Shown here piece by piece: positions 1 through 7,415 of a stretch of 20,478 nucleotides of DNA (positions are counted from its first letter, which is position 1; the number at the start of each line of letters is the position of its first letter). The position numbers and the translations under genes were made by a program. The notes under the pieces were generated by a model, which saw only the letters and a program-made list of their open reading frames with translations, made no database searches and was not told the origin of the DNA. This stretch comes from JAKVCB01 sp963578605 (lineage in GTDB: Bacteria > Planctomycetota > Planctomycetia > Pirellulales > Lacipirellulaceae), in NCBI GenBank assembly GCA_963578605.1, contig CAUZEA010000101.1:1-20478 (forward strand), written 5' to 3'.

Positions 1-1205
1 GGTACGCCGACGGGTATGTTTCCTGAAACGCCCGCCTGACTGGCGGGTCTGTTCAAAATTTTGGCCACTCCACCGTTTTCCAACACCGATTGCATGGGAA
101 GCCCATTTGGGACATCGCCGGGGAGGGGTATCTCGAGCACCGGTTGCGCTAAATCAGCTTCTTCGCCTTGAAACTGGACAGGTAGGACCCCCCCATCGTC
201 GTAGCGACCCGCGGTCATTTCCAAATCCTTGTTACCCATTCGCAGGACCGCCAAGATCGAGCCGCGGCGGTCGGCTTCGGCAATCGGGTCTACACCCGGG
301 TCCAGCCGCGTACTGACCAAAGTTTCAACCCCGGACAGGGCAAGTTCCTGGAATTCAGGATCGGGCAGATAAATGACCTTGGTTACAAAATTGCCGCTGA
401 GCACCTGGTCAAAATCTTCTTCGGTGAATTGAACAGGAACGGGAGCATGGGCGAGATAGGCATCGGTGCGGGGTGTCACTGGAGCAATCTCAAGGGTCGG
501 ATAAATGACCGCGCCAGGTCGTCCCGGAATATTGGAAACCTTCAACCGGTAAATGGCACCTTGCGTGAAGTTCTGCCGACCGGGAATGATCAACGGAACC
601 GAGTCAAAGGTGTGACTGCCACTGACATCCCATTGGACCCGAAGGCCGTCCTCTCCAAGGAAAGCGATTTGCGAAGTATCCCCACCGCCAGGCCGCCCAC
701 GCCCGGCAGCGTAACCGGCCCCGTCAAAGCCGCCACCCGGACCGCCAGGGGAACACTGGTAGTTACATTGACAAACGCCACCACCCATCGGGCCACGACT
801 CATTGGGCCACCACCCATCGGGCCACCACTCATTGGGCCACGACTCATTGGGCCACCACTCATTGGGCCACCACTCATTGGGCCACCACTCATTGGGCCA
901 CCACTCATTGGGCCACCACTCATTGGGCCACCACTCATTGGGCCACGACTCATTGGGCCACCACTCATTGGGCCACGACTCATTGGGCCACCACTCATTG
1001 GGCCACAACCATTCATCATTGCGCCGCCACCGCCGACCATTCCGGTCGGAACCGGAATAACACCTGGCCCTGGGCCACCGACTCCGGGTCCGGGCTGCAT
1101 CAGCCGCGAGGAGGGCGGCAGGTTATAAGCAAGTCGTCCCTGACAGCCGACCGCCACAAGTATGACAGCAACAGAAAGGCTCAAGATGGAAAACTGAATG
1201 CGCAT
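1..1205 (-). CDS. Partial lipoprotein with GPMSG/R pentapeptide-repeat tract, function unknown
   Basis: An open minus-strand frame starts at the ATG at 1205-1203 and runs off the left edge without a stop, giving about 401 residues with the C-terminus missing. The start is preceded by a purine-rich site (GGAGAGGTGAGAGA). The N-terminus (MRIQFSILSLSVAVILVAVG, then C21) is a lipoprotein signal with the lipobox VAVGC, so the protein should be lipid-anchored and exported. After a Gly/Pro-rich linker, residues about 69-138 are tandem GPMSG or GPMSR pentapeptides, followed by a Gly- and Cys-containing stretch (GGGVCQCNYQCSPGG). Then comes a globular domain (from QIAFLGEDGLRVQWDVSG through VTKVIYLPDPEFQELALSGV) that looks beta-rich. 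I do not recognise the domain; it resembles conserved planctomycete hypotheticals. The repeat may be a flexible surface linker. The gene diverges from the secreted protein at 1452. Confidence 0.82.
   Translation of the reverse strand, partial: MRIQFSILSLSVAVILVAVGCQGRLAYNLPPSSRLMQPGPGVGGPGPGVIPVPTGMVGGGGAMMNGCGPMSGGPMSRGPMSGGPMSRGPMSGGPMSGGPMSGGPMSGGPMSGGPMSGGPMSRGPMSGGPMGGGPMSRGPMGGGVCQCNYQCSPGGPGGGFDGAGYAAGRGRPGGGDTSQIAFLGEDGLRVQWDVSGSHTFDSVPLIIPGRQNFTQGAIYRLKVSNIPGRPGAVIYPTLEIAPVTPRTDAYLAHAPVPVQFTEEDFDQVLSGNFVTKVIYLPDPEFQELALSGVETLVSTRLDPGVDPIAEADRRGSILAVLRMGNKDLEMTAGRYDDGGVLPVQFQGEEADLAQPVLEIPLPGDVPNGLPMQSVLENGGVAKILNRPASQAGVSGNIPVGV
791..1000 (-). repeat. Tandem repeat, 14 units of 15 bp, in frame
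   Basis: Fourteen head-to-tail 15-bp units (plus strand GGCCACCACTCATTG, with variants carrying CGA for CCA or ending CCATCG) lie inside the lipoprotein gene. Degenerate copies flank them at 776-790 and 1001-1015. On the minus strand each unit encodes Gly-Pro-Met-Ser-Gly, with Arg replacing the last Gly in some units. Identity at DNA level, including third positions, points to recent expansion by slippage or unequal crossover rather than selection on protein alone. Confidence 0.95.
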
Positions 1206-1451
1206 TCTCTCACCTCTCCAAATGGATTGGCATGGGTGCGAATCGACCAGCCCTTTAAGCAGGCAGCAGCCCAATCCGCTAGCAATAGTGAATCGAAAAG
1301 GTTCAACGAAGTGCCGTGGACGGTTGACCAACGGGGCAACTACAATCTGCGGCGCGCGTGATTCCTACGCCAACATGGCACCTTGTCTCCACGATTTAAT
1401 TGGTCGGGTCAGCCGCACTTGAATCTTTGGTAAAACCGTCAAGAACCCCCT

Positions 1452-2495
1452 ATGAAGAAAAATCACCGCTGTTTGACATTTTGTTTGCTGGCTTCGCTAC
1501 AGGTGTGTAATTCGCTCTCTGCCCAGCCGACTGGGCCAAACGGACTCTTCGATTCGGCTGATTTCCCTCCCGGCGGGGCGCTAGCAGACATGGGTGATCA
1601 ACTGCTGCTTCACATCGTTCAACAACTCGAAAATCGTCCCAATATCTCGGCCAACGTGCAGCAGCGGGCTTCTCTGGATGGTTGGTTGCTGGAAGGTGGT
1701 GGCCGCTATTTGCAGCAAATCGACGTCGGGCGACAAAAGATTCGTGTCCGTTTTGACCTGCGGGGACAAATCGAAGGGGTCCAGGTCCGCCTGTTGCAGG
1801 TCTCTGACGGCGACCGCTTGTGGACGGACCAACGTACGCCTCAGGGACAGCATGTCACGAGTGTCGACCTCCGCCGCCTACGTCGTAACCTGCAACTCGC
1901 TTTTGCCGAACTGCCAGCAGGGGAAGCACGAGGCTTGCCGTTGCAGTTAGAACTCTCGGTCGAACAGGGGGGTCTACCTGCCCTGATTGCCGGATTGCGC
2001 GAGAACTTCTCTTTTTCACCACCGGTTTCCTTGTGGCTCGGTCAAACTAAGGTTGAGGGTACCCTTGGGGTCTGGAAAGTCGAAAAACTGGACCATTACT
2101 TCCCACCCTCGGAAAATGAAGAATCCACAGCCCCTGCGAACACCACAGCACAGGTCCCCTCCCACCTTCCCACAAGCGTTTTGTTGGTTGTCGGCGCAGC
2201 GGACCGATTTCCCTATATCATCGAGTTTCGGCGTGGGGATGCCTCGGGCAAGTTTGTGGGGAACGGACAAACCGCGTTCCAGTTACAGTCTGATCCACTC
2301 ATGTTGTTGAGATTTTATGAGCGGGACTTCGATACGGTCATCAATCCTGAACAATTCGAGTATGCACAGGGAGTGGATGTCGAAACCATCGACCTGACCG
2401 CTGAGCGGCTGGAACGACTGCATCGATTGCAGCAAAACAACGTGGCCAACTCATCACCAGCGCCAACCGCACCTACGACTGGTACACGAAGGTAA
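1452..2495 (+). CDS. Secreted protein of unknown function
   Basis: The 347-residue product begins with a typical signal peptide (positive MKKNHR, hydrophobic core, likely cleavage after SLSA at residue 24), so it is probably exported. No catalytic motif is visible. The mature part has alternating polar and hydrophobic segments, for example SANVQQRASLDGWLLEGGGR, then QIDVGRQKIRVRFDLRGQ, and VLLVVGAADRFPYIIEFRR. This resembles the beta-sheet pattern of LolA-type lipoprotein-carrier folds found in many planctomycete secreted hypotheticals. That likeness is my inference and is unproven. The C-terminus is a short Ala/Pro/Thr-rich tail. It has no clear Shine-Dalgarno site. The next gene starts 80 bp downstream on the same strand, so co-transcription is possible. 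Confidence 0.8.
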   Translation: MKKNHRCLTFCLLASLQVCNSLSAQPTGPNGLFDSADFPPGGALADMGDQLLLHIVQQLENRPNISANVQQRASLDGWLLEGGGRYLQQIDVGRQKIRVRFDLRGQIEGVQVRLLQVSDGDRLWTDQRTPQGQHVTSVDLRRLRRNLQLAFAELPAGEARGLPLQLELSVEQGGLPALIAGLRENFSFSPPVSLWLGQTKVEGTLGVWKVEKLDHYFPPSENEESTAPANTTAQVPSHLPTSVLLVVGAADRFPYIIEFRRGDASGKFVGNGQTAFQLQSDPLMLLRFYERDFDTVINPEQFEYAQGVDVETIDLTAERLERLHRLQQNNVANSSPAPTAPTTGTRR

Positions 2496-2575
2496 TTCTC
2501 GGTAGGTTGAAGACCTGCGGGAAGATCTTCTGAACCTGCTCGAACGCCCGCCGTTTTCAATTCGGCACCACGACC

Positions 2576-3133
2576 ATGACCCGAATTCTCCTCACGTTAG
2601 GGTTGCTGTCACTGTTTGTGATGGGTGCTGCCCTCTGCCTGGGGCTTGCCATTGGAAACCTGTATGCAGAACCGTCCCTGCAGACACTCCGTTTGGCAAC
2701 GGTCCACCGCTTGTCGGGGACGGCAGCCGCCCTGGTTGTCGTCTTCGTCGAATGCATCGTCGTCACCTATTTCATCGGGACAAGCCGCTGGTGCCGCGAA
2801 GTCGTGGAAACCTACCGACTTGACCCGGCACCTGCCGAAGCCAGCCAAAGACTTAAACGTCGAGCATTTCCTTTGGCACTAGCTGGCATGCTCGTTGTAG
2901 TCGCCGTTAGCGCTCTGGGAGCTGCTAGCGATCCGGCGACGGGCCGACCGGGTACCCACGGCTGGGCAACCATCCACCTGGTGGCTGCCGTGGCCGGATT
3001 TGTATTTATCGCCTGGACCTATTACATGGCGTGGAATTATGTCGCCTCGAATCACACCATCATCGAGCAGATCGTGGCTGAAGTTGCCCGTGTCCGTCGG
3101 GAGCGGGGGCTTGATTCGGGCAAAAACTCGTAA
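2576..3133 (+). CDS. Four-helix integral membrane protein, unknown function
   Basis: This is a 185-residue protein with four predicted membrane segments at about 5-27, 48-70, 98-118 and 132-153, and a charged C-terminal tail (residues 165-185). Histidines sit at the edges of helices (H44 in VHRLSG, H128 and H134 in the segment before helix 4). That layout would be compatible with heme or metal binding in a small membrane cytochrome-like protein, but no family signature confirms it. The loop between helices 2 and 3 is charged and probably cytoplasmic. The gene follows the secreted protein by 80 bp on the same strand. I do not recognise the family by name. Confidence 0.75.
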   Translation: MTRILLTLGLLSLFVMGAALCLGLAIGNLYAEPSLQTLRLATVHRLSGTAAALVVVFVECIVVTYFIGTSRWCREVVETYRLDPAPAEASQRLKRRAFPLALAGMLVVVAVSALGAASDPATGRPGTHGWATIHLVAAVAGFVFIAWTYYMAWNYVASNHTIIEQIVAEVARVRRERGLDSGKNS

Positions 3134-3482
3134 CGACTGCCAGCGCGCGTACTCTCTCTTCGGCCTCGGTTCTGAAGACCTGAACCTCGACACCCAGCAC
3201 CTGGAAAACTTCCGGATGGCGGATCCGTTTTGCTGCCTCTGCTGGGGATCCGTTTTGCTGCCTCTGCTGGCATGGGTAGCCTGAAAAATTGTAGCAGTCA
3301 CGTCTACTCTGACGGTCAAAGCTACCTTGCTGATTAAAGCAAGCTAACCGCTTCACCGGGAAAAACGAGATGTGTGGATATCGGTACCCGATCCACATTC
3401 AATGGTTGTGCTCTTTGCGACTGAAGGGCAAACGGCGTGAACCCTGACGAAAAACTGCCTCCAAATCCCAAGGACCTGCACA
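3134..3482 (+). other. Intergenic region with a 25-bp tandem duplication
   Basis: This stretch between two plus-strand genes holds no credible open frame; short frames here lack initiation signals and protein-like composition. Its one clear structure is the 25-bp direct duplication at 3221-3270. A purine-rich AAGGA at about 3469-3473 is the likely ribosome binding site for the downstream gene. I see no convincing promoter or terminator. Confidence 0.6.
3221..3270. repeat. Perfect 25-bp tandem duplication
   Basis: Two adjacent identical 25-bp copies lie at 3221-3245 and 3246-3270; each starts GGATCCGTTTTGCTG and ends CCTCTGCTGG. The copies are in a non-coding interval. Perfect identity suggests a recent duplication. 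Confidence 0.93.
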
Positions 3483-4742
3483 ATGAAAACTGCTAGTCAC
3501 TCTAGAACTGTAATACTGACCGTTATCGTGGGTACGGTGGTCTTCGCATCGAGTAATCTTTCCGTTTCTCCTGCAGACGAACCATCGAACAGCGACTCAA
3601 CGAAGCAGATGCACGTGGTTCCAGCGCCAACCGACCTGCAACCCATTGCGACCGAAGTAGCCAGTTCCGGTGTCCAATTTCCCAGGTCAGAAATCGAAAT
3701 CGTGCAGGAACGGTATTCAAACGGCAAAGTGAAAATTGAAAGAGAAACGACCCTCGATGATAAAGGGAATTATGTCAACCACGGGGCGATGAAAATGTGG
3801 GATGCCAACGGCAAACTGGTTGTCGAGGGCAATTTCAATATGGGCAAGCGGAATGGGCAGTGGACCTGCTGGTATTCCCGCGACATATCCAAATATTTGC
3901 AACGTCATCCCTTTAACCAGTTTAAAGCTCCATTTGTAGCCCAGGTCAACTATGTCGATGGAACATTGCAATCCGAATGGACAATCTTGGACTCGAACCA
4001 GACAAAGTGCAGTCTCGTCTCCCTGAAAGACGGCAAACGCCATGGTCCAATCATTGTCTGGTTACCGTCGGGTGACGTCTATCGCCAATCGAATTATGAA
4101 AACGGTTTGCTCGTTGGGAAGGTGTTTCAGAGGGGTCCCCAAGGCGAACTGAATACCATCGCTGAGTATGTTGACGGTCGCCAGATCATGACGAAAAAGA
4201 CAATTTTTTCCAACAAGCGTAATACCAAAACCGAAGCAACTTTCTTGGGCCCGACCTTGATGATCGCATCTCCCGATGATTTCTGGACCGCTCAATTTGC
4301 CGAATACAAACCTGTGGGGGTTGAAGTAAAACACGGCTCCTGGAAAACGAGGTATCCGAACGGGCAGGCCCAGTTGGAAGGGCATTATGAGCGAGACAAA
4401 GAGGTCGGCATCTTCACCTGGTGGCACTCCAATGGCCAGAAGGCTATTCAAGGGGAGTACCGTGATGGCTTGCAACATGGCGAGTGGGTTTGGTGGCATG
4501 AGAACGGGCAAAAAGCCACCGTTGGCAGGTACCAGCGTGGGGTCCAATTTGGATTGTGGAGAAAGTGGGATCCAACCGGTCACCTAGAGAAAAAAATGAC
4601 TTATAATGGTGAAAAAGTGGAAGCCGTGGCGAGTGGTGGGCTGGATGAACCGTCCAATCAACCCGAGGCAGAGTCAACCGAACTCGAAGGCAGGGCAGCC
4701 GCCGGGAAAAATTTTCCTGTTCTGCCCTGGATGATCCGCTAG
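3483..4742 (+). CDS. Exported MORN-variant (YwqK-like) repeat protein
   Basis: The 419-residue protein has an N-terminal hydrophobic signal segment (residues about 8-31) and probable cleavage near SVSPADEP, followed by a low-complexity linker. Residues about 75-130 and 285-375 hold MORN-type repeats built on the pattern NG-x-GxW-x-W-x-NGQ. Examples are NGKLVVEGNFNMGKRNGQW, HSNGQKAIQGEYRDGLQHG and ENGQKATVGRYQRGVQFG. Less regular copies fill the middle. These match the MORN_2 type repeat that database names link to a YwqK antitoxin, but exported planctomycete versions are not toxin partners and no toxin is next to it. The repeats probably form an extended beta structure for binding at the envelope. 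The start is supported by AAGGA upstream. The C-terminal 40 residues are acidic and lack repeats. Confidence 0.85.
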   Translation: MKTASHSRTVILTVIVGTVVFASSNLSVSPADEPSNSDSTKQMHVVPAPTDLQPIATEVASSGVQFPRSEIEIVQERYSNGKVKIERETTLDDKGNYVNHGAMKMWDANGKLVVEGNFNMGKRNGQWTCWYSRDISKYLQRHPFNQFKAPFVAQVNYVDGTLQSEWTILDSNQTKCSLVSLKDGKRHGPIIVWLPSGDVYRQSNYENGLLVGKVFQRGPQGELNTIAEYVDGRQIMTKKTIFSNKRNTKTEATFLGPTLMIASPDDFWTAQFAEYKPVGVEVKHGSWKTRYPNGQAQLEGHYERDKEVGIFTWWHSNGQKAIQGEYRDGLQHGEWVWWHENGQKATVGRYQRGVQFGLWRKWDPTGHLEKKMTYNGEKVEAVASGGLDEPSNQPEAESTELEGRAAAGKNFPVLPWMIR

Positions 4743-4788
4743 CTGACCGCCCCAGGGAACACTCTTCACGAAGAAGACGATTTTTTCT

Positions 4789-4819
4789 GTCCCCAGCCAC
4801 AGTTTCCTGTGCTGGGGAC
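4789..4819. other. Imperfect hairpin after the MORN-protein gene
   Basis: GTCCCCAGCCACAG pairs with CTGTGCTGGGGAC across a 4-nt loop, with one bulged base. It lies about 45 bp after the stop. A T-run precedes the stem on the plus strand and none follows it, so it is not a canonical intrinsic terminator, though it could stabilise a 3' end. Confidence 0.4.
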
Positions 4820-4849
4820 CGTGTCATTTCGGGCAGGAACTGGACACCC

Positions 4850-4877
4850 GTGACAAGATAAACTAGGTAACTATACT
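4850..4877 (+). promoter_or_regulatory. Candidate sigma-70-type promoter for the small membrane protein
   Basis: GTGACA (4850-4855) and TATACT (4872-4877) each match the -35 and -10 consensus at five of six positions and are 16 bp apart. Transcription would start near 4884, only a few bases before the ATG at 4890. Use of this promoter would therefore imply an almost leaderless transcript or initiation at a downstream ATG (4935 or 4947). Confidence 0.35.
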
Positions 4878-4889
4878 AGAAGGTTGTGT

Positions 4890-5117
4890 ATGGCCAGTTT
4901 ACGCTCACCAACTGTGGTCAGGGGTTCTTTGTCAATGGGTAAAGCGATGTCGATTGCCGGAATGGTCGCGGCCGGCCTGATCGTCTTCGTGTTTGCCTTT
5001 GATTGGGCGCTGAAGTTCCCATTTGGCCGTGCCAGCTGGATAATGGATGCTGGCTTTCTGATATGCGGTGCTATTTTGGGTTACCTGAGTTGGAATACCC
5101 TGCGAGACAATAGCTGA
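4890..5117 (+). CDS. Small two-helix membrane protein
   Basis: A 75-residue product is read from the ATG at 4890, which has AGAAGG six bases upstream. The protein has two membrane segments, about MSIAGMVAAGLIVFVFAFDW and IMDAGFLICGAILGYLSW, with a short loop (ALKFPFGRAS) and a very short charged tail (NTLRDNS). Small proteins of this layout, with Phe-Gly-x-Ala-Ser before a second helix that ends in Leu-Ser-Trp-Asn, look familiar from planctomycete genomes, but I know no function. The conserved part seems to begin at MGKAMS, so initiation at the ATG at 4947 or 4935 is also possible, and the promoter position favours that. The gene converges on the minus-strand gene ending at 5304. Confidence 0.65.
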   Translation: MASLRSPTVVRGSLSMGKAMSIAGMVAAGLIVFVFAFDWALKFPFGRASWIMDAGFLICGAILGYLSWNTLRDNS

Positions 5118-5303
5118 ATTCTGCCTTCGGCATACTGCCGCCTGTTCTCGCCTACCCGTAGAATCCTGTGTCTACTTCCGCGAAGCCGCTGATGACCGGT
5201 TGCGGATGGCAACATTCACCGCGGTCATTGTCAGGAACCTGGGCCACAGGACGGATCGAAACCAGCCAGGCTACGCCCGGCAGCGGTGCCAGACGTCCTT
5301 GGG

Positions 5304-6113
5304 TCAAGCCGCAACCCTAAGGATCGAACGTTGTGGTGTCACCAGAGGCACCTCCGACAAGTGACACGCCGCTGCGGCAACGGTTTCGACTTCAACGATG
5401 CCGCGATGCCGCAGTGCAGCGATCTGCTGAACGACCTGAAACGCCGTTTTTTCAGCGGCGATTCCTTGCTGGGCTATCGCAGGCAGATCAATAAAGAGTT
5501 GGAACATGGCTCCCTCGTCAGCTGCCCGGCGAATGCCTTTCTGTAACCTGCGACCCGCCCGCCAGCCAGACGGCAAGGGCAATCGGCCTGAAGTCGCGAA
5601 CTCCCACAGGCCGTAATGGAGCGACTTGGGAACGATGGTTCGAGTTGGATTGTGGGCAACCGCCAAGAGTGGCCAAACGGCGGTCAACGCTTGCTTAACG
5701 ACCAGGTCGATATGGTGATTGAGGCTCACTTCGCGAGGAAGCAGCGTCGTTGCCGCGATACCTTTGGACCGCGCCTGAGAAACCCTCCGCATGAGTTCCT
5801 TGGCAAATCTCGGCCTGCCCGCTTCGATTCCTGACCAGCCGGGATCGGCCAGGATGGCAACTTCATGCTCGCTACCCGCAGCAATTCCCGAAGTGACAAT
5901 GAGTGACGTCGCCGACGCGTGCACGGGATCGCTAACTCCCCAAGTGGCCGGCAACTGGGCCGATGCAAGAAACTTCGCCAGCTGATCAATCAGGGCCGCC
6001 AACTTCCGATAAGAGGCCACGCGACACTCGGCCGGCGGCGGTTCCGCGGAAATCATTATTACAATGCGGCCGACGAATTGTCTTTGCCAGGTTCGAAGTT
6101 TGTACCTTGTCAT
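5304..6113 (-). CDS. Polysaccharide-deacetylase-like (NodB-fold) protein, probably lacking the metal site
   Basis: The frame gives 269 residues from the ATG at 6113-6111, which has AGGAAG three bases upstream; a TTG at 6131 is a weaker alternative. The layout recalls the NodB fold: a first strand (VGRIVIMISAE, about residues 14-24), then LPATWGVSDP (about 54-63) in the place of the usual ATFF segment, then EHEVAILAD (82-90) where NodB enzymes have HEIGNH. The first strand lacks the catalytic Asp-Asp and the second metal-binding His is missing, so deacetylase activity is unlikely. Later parts (SLHYGLWEF, then FQLFIDLPAIA) fit the last barrel strands. No signal peptide is present, so it is likely cytoplasmic. 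The assignment is from remembered family patterns and is moderate at best. Confidence 0.6.
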   Translation of the reverse strand: MTRYKLRTWQRQFVGRIVIMISAEPPPAECRVASYRKLAALIDQLAKFLASAQLPATWGVSDPVHASATSLIVTSGIAAGSEHEVAILADPGWSGIEAGRPRFAKELMRRVSQARSKGIAATTLLPREVSLNHHIDLVVKQALTAVWPLLAVAHNPTRTIVPKSLHYGLWEFATSGRLPLPSGWRAGRRLQKGIRRAADEGAMFQLFIDLPAIAQQGIAAEKTAFQVVQQIAALRHRGIVEVETVAAAACHLSEVPLVTPQRSILRVAA

Positions 6114-6114
6114 G

Positions 6115-6154
6115 GGCTTCCTGTATGCCAAAAAGGCTTCCTGTATGCCAAAAA
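6115..6154. repeat. Perfect 20-bp tandem duplication covering a translation start region
   Basis: Two adjacent identical copies of GGCTTCCTGTATGCCAAAAA lie at 6115-6134 and 6135-6154. They sit directly upstream of the minus-strand ATG at 6113, and each carries an AGGAAG (minus strand), so the ribosome binding site is duplicated. Confidence 0.93.
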
Positions 6155-6286
6155 GGGTCGTCCAGCGGTGGTTTGGGGCGAATTCAACTCGGAGAAGTTG
6201 TGAGTGCCGCCACCCATTAAAGTAATTCGGACCGCCACTTGAGCCCGCTCGAGGGGAACGGCCTCAACGGGGCTCAGTGAAAAGGC

Positions 6287-6330
6287 GGCTAGTTTACTGA
6301 TTGGGGGAAATATCGGCCCCCCGACTAGCC
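6287..6330 (-). terminator. Candidate terminator hairpin after the ZIP transporter gene
   Basis: GGCTAGT (6287-6293) pairs with ACTAGCC (6324-6330), and inside it GGGGG (6303-6307) pairs with CCCCCC (6317-6322). On the minus strand the stem lies about 37 bases after the ZIP stop and is followed by GCCTTTTC, a short T-run. A second potential hairpin, GAGCCC (6241-6246) with GGGCTC (6270-6275), follows it. Confidence 0.45.
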
Positions 6331-6366
6331 AATGCAGGAACTGGCCGACCCGCGCGAACTGCGTTC

Positions 6367-7287
6367 TTAAGGGATGCGGTCCCCCATATCCTCTCGCTGA
6401 GAGGCTCCGGGCTTGCCATGAACGTGCCCGTCCTGGGAAAGTTCCTCCATTTGACCCGCCAGATAGGCCACCAAGAGCCCGCACAACAATGCCATCGAGA
6501 GCATGACTCGATCGTGCTGGTGGAATTGCAGTTCCGGCAAGAGATCGCTCAGGGCGATGCAGAGAAACATTCCGGCCGAAAATGCCAGGGCCTGGGCAAG
6601 CATTCCCTCAGGAATTGTGGCCTTGGCGGCAACATCGTCAACCATCCAGCCCGTGTAAAAGACCGCAGCACCAACCGGTATCGCCAGTGCAAAGAGGCCG
6701 TTGACGATATGCCGCCAAATGGGTGACCAACCGCCGTGGGCCATCAACGTACAGATGGTCATCGAATCAAATGGCTTGTGCAGAAAAATGACCAAGAAGG
6801 TGCCGAAACCCGCAAAAATCGCTCCTTCACAAACATGCTGAACACTTGCTGCCAAAGCGAAACCGGCCAGCACACTGTGTAAGGTCAGGCCAAGTGCGGC
6901 CCCACTCCAGGTGAGCTTATGTGTGTGGTCGTGATGGTGATGGTACTCACCATCATCGTGCAACTGATCATCTCTCGGAATCTCGTGGTGATGGTAGCAA
7001 AAGAATCGTTCGATAAAAAACATGACCAGAAATCCGAGCAGTACCCACCACATAAGGCTGCCGGCAAGTTTTTCTGGCCGTTCGTCAGGAGTCAACCTGG
7101 CAACTTCGCTAAACGCGTGCGGGATGAGGTGAAACAGAGCGACGCCAAGCATGACACCAGCCACAAAACTCACGGCGAATTCCATCCGACGATGGGTCAA
7201 TCGCACCCAATTGGGGATCATCCCGCCCAGAATCGACGCCACCAAAATCAGCAAGCAGTAGTACAGCAGTAGAACTTCTGTCGGCAT
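6367..7287 (-). CDS. ZIP-family metal cation transporter
   Basis: The 306-residue integral membrane protein starts at the ATG at 7287-7285; an in-frame TTG at 7305 is less likely. ZIP features are the segment HLIPHAF (53-59) in an early helix, a cytosolic loop rich in His and Asp (residues about 98-124, including HHHH), TLHSVLAG (135-142) in helix 4, FLHKPFD (168-174) in helix 5, and ALSDLLPELQFHQHD (245-259) near helix 7. The family moves Zn(2+) or related divalent ions across the inner membrane into the cytoplasm. The classical HNxPEG of helix 4 is here HSVLAG, so the Glu of the binuclear metal site is missing. Substrate range may therefore differ. The gene diverges from dtd, with no recognisable metal-regulator site between them. 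Confidence 0.87.
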   Translation of the reverse strand: MPTEVLLLYYCLLILVASILGGMIPNWVRLTHRRMEFAVSFVAGVMLGVALFHLIPHAFSEVARLTPDERPEKLAGSLMWWVLLGFLVMFFIERFFCYHHHEIPRDDQLHDDGEYHHHHDHTHKLTWSGAALGLTLHSVLAGFALAASVQHVCEGAIFAGFGTFLVIFLHKPFDSMTICTLMAHGGWSPIWRHIVNGLFALAIPVGAAVFYTGWMVDDVAAKATIPEGMLAQALAFSAGMFLCIALSDLLPELQFHQHDRVMLSMALLCGLLVAYLAGQMEELSQDGHVHGKPGASQREDMGDRIP

Positions 7288-7415
7288 GGGCTGAAATCTG
7301 GGCAATTCGCGGGAGGCTCGGGCCAGGGGGGCTGGAAACTAAAAGCTGGATGCTAGATGCTACATAAGCTTTCTGTCAGTCGCTCGCAACCCATTGCTGG
7401 CCTTAAACCTCCAAA

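Noticed and set aside
791..1000. Regular repeats as a possible CRISPR array
   Set aside because: The units are contiguous 15-mers without spacers and are in frame in a coding sequence. The same objection (no spacers) applies to 15476-15582.
429..1361. Plus-strand open frame of 310 codons rich in ATTHW repeats
   Set aside because: It is antisense to the lipoprotein gene. It stays open because the 15-bp repeat lacks stops in that frame, and the minus-strand reading has a lipobox, an SD-like site and a coherent domain.
3483..4742. Toxin-antitoxin antitoxin (YwqK label)
   Set aside because: The label comes only from MORN-type repeats. The protein is exported and no toxin gene is adjacent.
4789..4819. 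Intrinsic terminator after the MORN-protein gene
   Set aside because: The stem is good, but the T-run is on the wrong side for the plus strand, so it is listed only as a hairpin.
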